From assembly GCA_017624275.1 (NCBI GenBank), contig JAGANG010000052.1, positions 1-40,730 of the forward strand: 40,730 bases of DNA, in the 5' to 3' direction. The notes below the pieces were generated by a model. It searched no databases. It was not told where the DNA came from and was given only the letters and a program-made list of their open reading frames with translations. This DNA is from Spirochaetales bacterium. GTDB lineage: Bacteria > Spirochaetota > GWE2-31-10. Of this stretch, positions 31,340 through 38,686 are shown piece by piece; the stretch's first letter is position 1; every line of letters begins with the position of its first letter. The position numbers and the translations under genes are program-made.

Positions 31340-32677
31340 TTGGTATCAAATTCGATTTCTTTAACAGCCAGCCAACAACGACAAATAAAGTTGGAACAGG
31401 AATTACAGCAAGATTTTCAAGAATCTTCATCATCAAAAGAAGATTTGTCAATATTCAGAGGTCGTTGCATAGCAGTAACAGATAATGGTTTTTATTTAGC
31501 AAATATTAACGGAATAACTTTTTTTTCGTATACAGAAGAAGAACTTCCACCGGAAAATGCTTGGATAACGGTAACAAGGCTTGATAATGGGAAAATTACA
31601 TATAAAATAGATACTCCATTTTTAGCCGACGGCTCAGATTTTCGGGGAAGTGCATTTCAACGTTTACAAAATAATGATTTACGTATGGTAAAATTATTGC
31701 GTGACAGAGCTTTATTTTTTAGAGGTGTACGTAATTTCTTTGACGGATTAGGATTTCAAGAATTGCATACTCCAACGCTTGTTGAATCACCGGGAATTGA
31801 AAAATATTTAGAAGTTTTTTCTACACAGTATCAAAATTTTGATGGTACTCATCAACCGTTTTTTTTACCTACTTCACCAGAATTTTCATTGAAAGAAGCC
31901 TTATCTTCCGGGTTGCCGAAAATTTATGAGATTGCAAAATGTTTTCGTAACGCCGGAGAATGTTCACAAACACATCGACCGGAATTTTTTATGCTGGAAT
32001 GGTATCGAGCATATGAAGATTATTCAGTTATTATGAAAGATTGCGTTCAGTTAGTTTTGTATCTTGCCGGGTTAATTTATGGGAAAACTAATGTTACGTT
32101 CAGAGGTAATACGGCAAATTTGCAAGAATATAAATGTTTTACTGTAAAAGAGTTATTTGCAAAAGAAAAAATAGAGCTTGATTATTATTCGCAGGACTCT
32201 GAGCGTTTCAAGAAACAAGTCAGAGAATCTTTGAGCCTTTCTGAGTCAGATTGTACAGGATTAACAAAGGAAGATTTGTTTTTTAAAGTAATGCTTGATA
32301 AAATTGAGCCTTTTTTGGGAATGGATTGTCCTACGTTTATTCATGAATATCCTTTGGAAATGACTCCTTTGTCTGAAAAATCTTCACCTTTATATGGGAA
32401 AAGATTTGAATTGTATTTATGCGGCGTAGAACTTGCAAACGGTTATGGAGAACTTGTTGATGCATTGGAACAGGAACGACGTTTTGTTCAGATTTTGGAA
32501 GAGCGAAAAGCTGTAAAAGCATTACCTTTAGGTTTTCCGTTACGTTTTATAAAAGCAATGAAAATAGGAATGCCGCCCAGTAGCGGAGTCGCATTGGGGT
32601 TAGAACGACTTTTAATGATTTTGGCGGGTACTGAAAATCTTGGAGATACATTGTTGATTGATTCATTTTCTTGTTAG
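31340..32677 (+). CDS. epmA: EF-P lysyltransferase-like enzyme (EpmA/GenX)
   Basis: A 445-residue class II lysyl-tRNA-synthetase-like protein. The catalytic domain (about 115-445) has motif 2 FRNAGECSQTHRPEFFMLEW and motif 3 SGVALGLERLLMIL. It ends soon after motif 3, as EpmA does. EpmA adds beta-lysine to elongation factor P. Unlike E. coli EpmA (~325 aa), it carries about 110 N-terminal residues. That part includes an OB-like strand run (IFRGRCIAVTDNGFYLANI) after a Gln-rich start. The start is TTG with GGAGG seven bases upstream. It is probably co-transcribed with xseB. No epmB is visible. Confidence 0.86.
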   Translation: MVSNSISLTASQQRQIKLEQELQQDFQESSSSKEDLSIFRGRCIAVTDNGFYLANINGITFFSYTEEELPPENAWITVTRLDNGKITYKIDTPFLADGSDFRGSAFQRLQNNDLRMVKLLRDRALFFRGVRNFFDGLGFQELHTPTLVESPGIEKYLEVFSTQYQNFDGTHQPFFLPTSPEFSLKEALSSGLPKIYEIAKCFRNAGECSQTHRPEFFMLEWYRAYEDYSVIMKDCVQLVLYLAGLIYGKTNVTFRGNTANLQEYKCFTVKELFAKEKIELDYYSQDSERFKKQVRESLSLSESDCTGLTKEDLFFKVMLDKIEPFLGMDCPTFIHEYPLEMTPLSEKSSPLYGKRFELYLCGVELANGYGELVDALEQERRFVQILEERKAVKALPLGFPLRFIKAMKIGMPPSSGVALGLERLLMILAGTENLGDTLLIDSFSC

Positions 32678-32697
32678 GAAAAACAATGTTTTTAAAA

Positions 32698-32738
32698 TAA
32701 AATGGGACTGCTGTTTTTATCAGCAGTCCCATTTTTAT
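32698..32738. terminator. Bidirectional intrinsic terminator
   Basis: AATGGGACTGCTG and CAGCAGTCCCATT form a perfect 13-bp stem with a 7-nt loop. A-runs and T-runs flank it on the two strands, serving the convergent epmA and 77-aa genes. Confidence 0.93.
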
Positions 32739-32749
32739 CTAAAAAAATT

Positions 32750-32983
32750 TTATTTTATTTTCTTTAATATTTCAAGAATGTTATCTTCTTTCGGTTTTAA
32801 CGCATTTAACTCGTACGACGAGTCAAATATTGTACAACCGTCTGGTATTGTTTCAATTCTTTCGATTTTTTCGGAAGGAATTTGTACCATTTTGTTGTTG
32901 TACTCTATAAGACAGCCGTTTACAGTGTTCCATGCGATTTCGCTTAATAACATTCTGTTGTTTTTTAAAACTATTTTTGTCAT
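32750..32983 (-). CDS. 77-residue protein of unknown function
   Basis: The start is the ATG at 32983, because GAGGAGG lies eight bases upstream; the longer frame to 33055 has no RBS. The protein begins MTKIVLKNNRMLLSEIAWNT and has MVQIPSEKIERIETIPDG, then a Lys-rich C-terminal helix (EDNILEILKKIK). No signal peptide or membrane segment is seen, and no family was recognised. A strand-rich small cytoplasmic protein is likely. It sits alone between the epmA terminator and the membrane protein gene. Confidence 0.7.
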   Translation of the reverse strand: MTKIVLKNNRMLLSEIAWNTVNGCLIEYNNKMVQIPSEKIERIETIPDGCTIFDSSYELNALKPKEDNILEILKKIK

Positions 32984-33099
32984 TTTGTTTTCCTCCTCAA
33001 GTATTTTATGTGAAATCGTGTTTCTAAATGTTAATACTATTTTTGAGAAATGCAAGTATTTTTTTCTGAAAAGTAAAAAATAATTCTATTATCAGAAAA

Positions 33100-33834
33100 T
33101 TATAATGCCAATAGTCCGTCAATAATGTATTTACATGATATTAAAGATAATAATATTGTAGATAGAAATAATGCCAATCTTTTAAAACGAATTAACTTAA
33201 TTGCAAGTTTTCCCAGAATAAATCCCATAATAGGGTAGATTGACGATGTAACTGTGAAAGTAACGGCGATTGTTATTGCATGAAATGTTGAGGCATGTAT
33301 AAGAATCGGCAAAAGAAGCATTAATTTCCCGCAGAGTACGCTTCCGCGGAATATTCCCAGCTGTATCCCGAAAAATATTGCAGAAAATCCCTTTTTATCT
33401 TGTTTAGACATTAATGATAATTGTTCGACTTTTTCCGGTTGAGCAAGACAATCGCCGTTTTCATTATGACATGTTTCGCAAATATCTTTAGTTTGCGATT
33501 TTACGCAAGAATTGCAATCGTGTGAACATTTTGTGTCATGATGATGATGATTTTCTTTTTTTCCTTTTATGACTAAATAACGAATAAATATGTAAACGCT
33601 GTATATAAGCAAAATTATTCCGGAGATTATTTGCAGTAATGCTAACGGAATAGGAAGAACTTTTCCTACTAATGATATAGTTATAGCTAGAATGAAGACA
33701 GCAATCAAACGCCCTATAAGAAAACCGAGGCAAACTTTACGATTTGTGGTTTGTAATGTGTATGTCAGTAATACGCACAACCAAAGATTACCGAAAGATA
33801 AACCGACAAGTGTAGCTGTTATTAAATCGTTCAT
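33100..33834 (-). CDS. Six-helix membrane protein with His/Cys-rich loop
   Basis: A 244-residue protein with about six helices in two groups of three (residues 5-92 and 150-244). Between them is a cytoplasmic or periplasmic loop (about 93-140) with HHHHDTKCSHDCNSC and CETCHNENGDC: five His and six Cys within 40 residues. This is a clear metal-binding composition. The layout recalls small LysE/NicO/CcdA-type transporters or the sulfite-exporter group, but no family is certain. It overlaps the DUF2271 gene by one base (TAATG), so translation is coupled. Metal transport, or transfer of reducing power to the DUF2271 partner, is inferred. Confidence 0.75.
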   Translation of the reverse strand: MNDLITATLVGLSFGNLWLCVLLTYTLQTTNRKVCLGFLIGRLIAVFILAITISLVGKVLPIPLALLQIISGIILLIYSVYIFIRYLVIKGKKENHHHHDTKCSHDCNSCVKSQTKDICETCHNENGDCLAQPEKVEQLSLMSKQDKKGFSAIFFGIQLGIFRGSVLCGKLMLLLPILIHASTFHAITIAVTFTVTSSIYPIMGFILGKLAIKLIRFKRLALFLSTILLSLISCKYIIDGLLAL

Positions 33835-34382
33835 TATTTATATTCTACAAAAACATCTATTACTGTATTTTCTTTGACAGAATCTTCTTCTACAGAAAAG
33901 TATTCAGCTACGGCGTTGCAGGAATCTTCATTTTTTGAAGTATCGATTTTTGCAGTCCATACAACTCTTTTTTCAAACCGTAAATTGGCTTCTACTTTTA
34001 AATAATATATTCCTTGAGGTGTAGTTGAATTGTTTGAATCTGTTAAATCCCAATAGAATAAGTTTTTTCCGTTTTTCGGAGTTGATTGTGTAACTGCGTC
34101 AATTTCATCGGGAATAGAATTTGTTATTTTTGCTTTGTTTCTCCATTCGGTCAAACAATCGGGGCGTTTTTTGAAACCGCCTTTCCCGGTAAATTTTGAT
34201 ACGTATAATGTTTTTATATGATTCCCATTTTCATTTTCTACCCATACAGCACATTGATTGGAACCGAAACCGCCGGCTTTTTTCCATTGAATAGAAATTT
34301 CAACTTGTTTAGCATCGTTATTGTTGCAAAATATGGAAAATGTCAGCAAAAGTAATGTTGTAATAATTAGTTTTTTCTTCAT
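33834..34382 (-). CDS. DUF2271 periplasmic protein
   Basis: A 182-residue exported protein; MKKKLIITTLLLLTFSIFC is its signal peptide, possibly a lipoprotein one (Cys19). The mature part has QCAVWVENENGNHIKTLYVS, the Gly-rich FTGKGGFKKRPDCLTEWR and LFYWDLTDSNN, then GIYYLKVEANLRFEKRVVW. These match DUF2271, a beta-sandwich domain found near PepSY, FMN-binding and metal-uptake genes. GAAAGAGGATTAA precedes the ATG. It is coupled to the downstream His/Cys-loop membrane protein, so the two probably form one metal-related or redox module. Confidence 0.8.
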   Translation of the reverse strand: MKKKLIITTLLLLTFSIFCNNNDAKQVEISIQWKKAGGFGSNQCAVWVENENGNHIKTLYVSKFTGKGGFKKRPDCLTEWRNKAKITNSIPDEIDAVTQSTPKNGKNLFYWDLTDSNNSTTPQGIYYLKVEANLRFEKRVVWTAKIDTSKNEDSCNAVAEYFSVEEDSVKENTVIDVFVEYK

Positions 34383-34550
34383 TTAATCCTCTTTCAAAAA
34401 TCTTTTCTCATTTTATATAGTGATTGTCAAATTTTAAGAAAATTAATTTTAATTCAATTTAGAATAATAGATATTTAGTGAAAAATAACTTTTCTTTTCT
34501 TATGAAATAGAGTAATGTTATACAAATTAAGTTTATTAGAGGTGATTATT

Positions 34551-34718
34551 ATGGCACACAAAATTTCTACTGATTGTATTTCTTGTGGAGCTTGTGCATC
34601 TACTTGTCCTGTTGAAGCTATTGCAGAAGGAACTCCATATGTAGTTGACGCTGCAACATGTACAGATTGTGGTGCATGTGAAGGCGCTTGTCCGGTTGGA
34701 GCTATTTCTGCTGAATAA
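34551..34718 (+). CDS. 2[4Fe-4S] ferredoxin
   Basis: A 55-residue clostridial-type ferredoxin with two CxxCxxCxxxCP motifs (CISCGACASTCP and CTDCGACEGACP) at symmetrical positions. It carries electrons for low-potential reactions such as pyruvate:ferredoxin oxidoreductase and hydrogenase. I used the ATG at 34551, with GAGGTGAT seven bases upstream. It is monocistronic, with a long, strong terminator. The 168-bp upstream gap (34383-34550) is very AT-rich and shows no confident promoter. Confidence 0.97.
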   Translation: MAHKISTDCISCGACASTCPVEAIAEGTPYVVDAATCTDCGACEGACPVGAISAE

Positions 34719-34742
34719 TCAGACACACATGTTTGTTTAGCG

Positions 34743-34792
34743 AATGCCTTTTATGTTTTCCCGTAAATGGGACATAAAAGGCATTTTTTTAT
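34743..34792. terminator. Bidirectional terminator between ferredoxin and chromate transporter genes
   Basis: AATGCCTTTTATGT...CCC pairs with GGG...ACATAAAAGGCATT, a stem of about 17 bp with one bulged segment, followed by seven T. It serves ferredoxin and, in reverse, the minus-strand operon ending at 34794. Confidence 0.9.
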
Positions 34793-34793
34793 T

Positions 34794-35345
34794 CTAAAGT
34801 ATAAATATTCCGATAACGGCACCTGCAATTATATAGAATATTGGATTTTTTTTTAGGGAAAATATAGCAATTAACATTGTAAAGAACAGTATCAATTCTT
34901 TTACTTTTAGTGCAGTTATGAAACTTTGAGCATTCGGAATGAATAATGCGATTTTTAATATTTGAACGGTTGCAGAGATTACAAGTCCTGTTGCCAACGG
35001 ACGAAGTATATAGAAAATTGATTGAACGTATTTATTTTCTTTAAAGTGAGTCAGTAAGCGGGCAATTAAAAGTATTACTATTATTGACGGAGAAATAAGT
35101 CCTAATGTACTGATGATTCCGCCGGGAATGCCGGCAGTGTGATAACCTACATAAGTTGCCATATTTACACCTATAGGACCTGGTGTAGATTCAGAAATTG
35201 CTATCATATCAGCAAAAAGTTCTTGACTGAACCAGCCGTATTTTACAGATAGTTCTTGCAAAAAGGGAATTGTGGCAAGTCCTCCGCCGATGGAGAATAA
35301 TCCGATTTTAAAGAATTCAAAATAAAGCAATAAAAGGAGTTTCAT
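34794..35345 (-). CDS. Chromate transporter family, half-length protein B
   Basis: A 183-residue membrane protein of the CHR family. It contains FKIGLFSIGGGLATIPFL, the conserved ESTPGPIGVNMATYVGY and AGIPGGIISTLGLISPS. Half-length CHR proteins work as pairs, equal to the two halves of long ChrA. It starts by a four-base ATGA overlap with half A. Substrates of CHR proteins in organisms like this are not established; chromate efflux is known only for some. Confidence 0.9.
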   Translation of the reverse strand: MKLLLLLYFEFFKIGLFSIGGGLATIPFLQELSVKYGWFSQELFADMIAISESTPGPIGVNMATYVGYHTAGIPGGIISTLGLISPSIIVILLIARLLTHFKENKYVQSIFYILRPLATGLVISATVQILKIALFIPNAQSFITALKVKELILFFTMLIAIFSLKKNPIFYIIAGAVIGIFIL

Positions 35346-35887
35346 TTAGTTTTCTCCTTTTTACAAAGGCAATAGATTACTCCGAGGGAAATTCCGAAAA
35401 TTGAAATGTATACCGGCGAGATTTTAAGAAATAAAGTCGCAATAATTGCACAGATAAGTAATCCCACACACAAAATATCTTTTATCGATTTTTTTAACAT
35501 TCCCCAAATAGAATAAATCATTAAAGCACAAACTGTAGCTCGAATTCCGGAAAGGGCTTTTTCAATGAAAATATTTTCCAGAAAAAGGTTAAGAATATTG
35601 GCGATTATCATAATAATAACGATTGATGGAGTAACAACTCCTAATGTCGCAATTATTCCTCCGGGGATGCCGGCAATTTTGCTTCCGATAAAAGTTGCAG
35701 TATTTACGGCGATAACACCCGGAGTGCATTGTCCTATAGCATAATAATTTACTATTTCTTCGTTCGTAGCCCATTTTTTATGCTCTACAATTTCACGTTG
35801 AATCATCGGAAGCATTGAATATCCGCCTCCGAATGTGAATGTACCTATTTTTGCGAATGTTAAAAATAGTTCTAAACATTTATTCAT
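35342..35887 (-). CDS. Chromate transporter family, half-length protein A
   Basis: A 181-residue CHR-family membrane protein with FAKIGTFTFGGGYSMLPMI, AIGQCTPGVIAVNTATFIG and AGIPGGIIATLGVVTPS. It is paralogous to the following half. AAGGA lies eight bases before the ATG. It starts one base after the stop of the second DUF115 gene, so this transporter pair is transcribed with the Maf-like genes. That placement is unexpected. Confidence 0.9.
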   Translation of the reverse strand: MNKCLELFLTFAKIGTFTFGGGYSMLPMIQREIVEHKKWATNEEIVNYYAIGQCTPGVIAVNTATFIGSKIAGIPGGIIATLGVVTPSIVIIMIIANILNLFLENIFIEKALSGIRATVCALMIYSIWGMLKKSIKDILCVGLLICAIIATLFLKISPVYISIFGISLGVIYCLCKKEKTK

Positions 35888-35888
35888 T

Positions 35889-37364
35889 TTATTTTTCCTT
35901 TTTGAAGCTTTCTAAAAATAATTGTGCGTCTTTAAGATTGGGGATCTTATTTTCTGACAAAAAATATGGTGTCATTATTTGCAATAAAATTTGTTCAGAT
36001 AATTCTAAAAGGTATTTAATAGGATCTTTGAAATCCGGAAGTGAAAATGAACATATCCCTTTTTTATCTTTAGCCGCAGTTATATAATTTTCAAAATCGT
36101 TATTGTTTTTGATTTTTTCCCACGGAACAAACGGAGAAGTTGATAGAGTAGTACAATTTGATAATTGTTGTTGTACTGCATAATAACGATTTTGACTGTT
36201 TTGGCTCCATTCTTGTGAATATTCTAAATTTTGGCGATAATATAATTTTGCATCGTATTGTTCACTGTCGGAAAAATATGAAGCATTATGTATTCTGTAA
36301 TTTTCATGATAATTCCCTTTTGAATAACTTATTTTGTTATAAAAACCAAAATCTATTCCGGTACAAATGAGAGGAAGTTCTGAAAAATATTTGCCGAAAA
36401 ATTGAATCATGCTTGTTCCTATGTTACCTGAAGATGTATCCAAACGAGGTAATGAATCCAAATGAAATCCACAAAGCGGTAACAAAGGAAAATCCGAAAA
36501 TAGAAGCGAGACTGAATTTTTCTTAATCTTAAGTGATGATGTATAATCTTTAAAAAATCTGATTGATTTATTGAAAGTTCCTACAAAATGATAACTGCTG
36601 TATGGACTTGTATCCATTGAAAATACTGAATCCGGAATTATTTCATTTTTTACCAGAATAGGAAGAGCAGTATCTGCAGATACGATGTACAAATCAGAAC
36701 GTTTTCTTTTCAACAACGGAATAGACATATCTAAAGACGGACCGGCACCGCAAACAACGATTGCTTTATTTTCTATCTCTAGCGGTTCTGTATTAAAATA
36801 TTGCATATCAGAAAGATTAATCAGAGCGTTTTTTAACCATTTTTTCCCAAAAGTCCGTTGGGTTTTTATATTTGTAAATTGAGGATTGAAAACACTTTGT
36901 ATCCATTGAACAATTTTGTTTGTCTCTTTTACAAACAAATTTGATAATACCGGATGCAATATTATTTGATACGAACTGCATGTAAAATACGGAAAACTTG
37001 CCGGTAATTCTTCAAGCGTAATAATTTTTATATTGCCCGAAGGAAATAAGCAATCTAAAGAGATTTCTTCCAAAATTTGCAGTGTAAGTTCATGACAGAT
37101 ACTGATTGCTATTACCGGAGAATGTTTTGCCACAGATGTTAAATGATATAATCCTCCGGCTCCTATAGCTATTACGGCAGAATCCGGCTGAGATGCATAT
37201 TTTTCACTTTCTTTTAAAGGGAAATATCGGGAATGAAGAGCTTTTTTTTTGTATATAGGAACCGGAAGATTGTCTTTTGACATAACAAATTCCAATTCAT
37301 TGTCTTTTTGCGGTATTAATTCCAGTAATTTTTCAGAGCAGAATTTCTTGTTTTCTTCTTTCAT
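35889..37364 (-). CDS. DUF115/Maf-like protein 2
   Basis: A 491-residue cytoplasmic protein. The central DUF115 (MAF_flag10) domain has AIVVCGAGPSLDMSIPLL, then IVSADTALPILVKNEIIPD and VFSMDTSP. Also present are SLPRLDTSSGNIGTSMIQ and LICTGIDFGFY. Maf proteins of this fold transfer nonulosonic acids to flagellin in Campylobacter, Helicobacter and Aeromonas; archaeal relatives are pterin pyrophosphokinases. Flagellin glycosylation is the more likely role in a motile spirochaete, but this is inference. It overlaps Maf-like 1 by four bases (ATGA). Confidence 0.82.
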   Translation of the reverse strand: MKEENKKFCSEKLLELIPQKDNELEFVMSKDNLPVPIYKKKALHSRYFPLKESEKYASQPDSAVIAIGAGGLYHLTSVAKHSPVIAISICHELTLQILEEISLDCLFPSGNIKIITLEELPASFPYFTCSSYQIILHPVLSNLFVKETNKIVQWIQSVFNPQFTNIKTQRTFGKKWLKNALINLSDMQYFNTEPLEIENKAIVVCGAGPSLDMSIPLLKRKRSDLYIVSADTALPILVKNEIIPDSVFSMDTSPYSSYHFVGTFNKSIRFFKDYTSSLKIKKNSVSLLFSDFPLLPLCGFHLDSLPRLDTSSGNIGTSMIQFFGKYFSELPLICTGIDFGFYNKISYSKGNYHENYRIHNASYFSDSEQYDAKLYYRQNLEYSQEWSQNSQNRYYAVQQQLSNCTTLSTSPFVPWEKIKNNNDFENYITAAKDKKGICSFSLPDFKDPIKYLLELSEQILLQIMTPYFLSENKIPNLKDAQLFLESFKKEK

Positions 37365-38686
37365 GTCTTTTTATCCGGTGAAAATAATAAAGTTGCAAAC
37401 TTATAATCTTTTTTGTTTATTACCGGTAGCATTTTAAAGAAACTTTCTTCCAAAACAGGAAGTTGACCGCAAAAAGTGTTGTACGGTTTGCCTGCAAGGA
37501 ACAACGGAAGATTTTTCGAATTTTCGAGAAAGTGATTATAATAGACTGACATCGCAGTGTCTGTTTTCAATCTTTTATCTTGATCTTTTATATAAGTCGG
37601 TAAACGAGACTCTTCGAGTTTTTTTATTTTATCTTCTATTCCGGATTTATAATCTGATTGGTAAATATATTCAGTCTCAAAAAAACCGCCTTTTATATGA
37701 GATGCTCCGTCAATAAAACAAAAATCTTGTCCGAGTAAGATAATTTGTGTATATCCGACTCTTTTTAATATTGAAAATAAGTTAAAAGCAACAGAACCTT
37801 CCGGTAGGCTTTTAATGATGTTTGTATTTTCAAATAATTTATTTTCTTTTTCACTTCCGTAGTTAAAAATCAGTGGCTTATAATTTTTTAATGAAAATAT
37901 TGAAGAACTTAAAGATAATGGACAAAGTAATTCTATAGGTCGATGAAATTTCATAAGGTGATAAAAAGTTGCATATCCGGGATCTACCGCAATTGTATAA
38001 TCAACAGGAATGCCTGCTTTTTGCAGATACGGCAAACTGGAAGGATAGGCGAACGTCATTACTTTGTTCAGATATGGCTGAATAAATTCTAATTGAGCAG
38101 AAAGCGATGCTCCTGCGGCAAATATTACGGCTGGCGGAGCAGCTGAAACCTTTTTATCTAAAAGAATGTGAAAATCTGCAAGCTTATTTTTGTTTATAGT
38201 TACGTGGCGAGTTTCAATTTGAGTGAACGCTTTGTCAGTAACATTAGAAAGAGTTTGTTTTATAAGAATATCTTTTATTTTTCTTAAATATTCTATGAAA
38301 ATATCTTTTTGAGTTTCAATAAACGGCGGCCACGTGATTATTGCAATATTTTCAGAATCTATTTTTAGCTTACAGATTGTATCTTCTAAGTCTTTTAATG
38401 TTTTTGAACGGTGAACTTTTGTGTTTTCTTTATTAATCGGAAAATCAACAGGCTCGAAAGAAATAATATTTCTTATTTCAGCTTTTTTATCTAATTCATC
38501 ATTTATGAAGTTAGCACCGCAAAATGTGATTATGGTTTGTTTTTTGTCTAAATCTGGAATAGAAGTTAAGTAATTATTTGCTTCTTTTTGTGGATTATAA
38601 GCGGAGTAGAGTAATTTTCCGTTACATGAAAATGTAACTATACCCCGCTTATTGACGGATTGCTCGTAAATTATTTTATTTTCCAT
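37361..38686 (-). CDS. DUF115/Maf-like protein 1
   Basis: A 441-residue protein. The DUF115 core shows AVIFAAGASLSAQLEFIQPY, FAYPSSLPYLQKAGIPVDYT, IAVDPGYATF and ILLGQDFCFIDGASHIKGG. It is a diverged paralogue of the next gene. I chose the ATG at 38686; the longer frame begins with TTG at 38713. There is no strong Shine-Dalgarno, and the start lies 11 bases inside the end of the upstream gene, so translation is probably coupled. The two Maf-like proteins are likely to act in the same pathway. Confidence 0.8.
   Translation of the reverse strand: MENKIIYEQSVNKRGIVTFSCNGKLLYSAYNPQKEANNYLTSIPDLDKKQTIITFCGANFINDELDKKAEIRNIISFEPVDFPINKENTKVHRSKTLKDLEDTICKLKIDSENIAIITWPPFIETQKDIFIEYLRKIKDILIKQTLSNVTDKAFTQIETRHVTINKNKLADFHILLDKKVSAAPPAVIFAAGASLSAQLEFIQPYLNKVMTFAYPSSLPYLQKAGIPVDYTIAVDPGYATFYHLMKFHRPIELLCPLSLSSSIFSLKNYKPLIFNYGSEKENKLFENTNIIKSLPEGSVAFNLFSILKRVGYTQIILLGQDFCFIDGASHIKGGFFETEYIYQSDYKSGIEDKIKKLEESRLPTYIKDQDKRLKTDTAMSVYYNHFLENSKNLPLFLAGKPYNTFCGQLPVLEESFFKMLPVINKKDYKFATLLFSPDKKT

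Noticed and set aside
32658..33083. A 141-codon plus-strand ORF after epmA.
   Set aside because: It runs through a strong bidirectional terminator and is antisense to the 77-aa gene, which has a GAGGAGG site.
33065..33100. A weak hairpin (ATAATTCT/AGAAaATTAT) overlapping the end of the His/Cys-loop gene as a terminator.
   Set aside because: The stem is all A/T-rich with a bulge and overlaps the stop codon; too weak to support.
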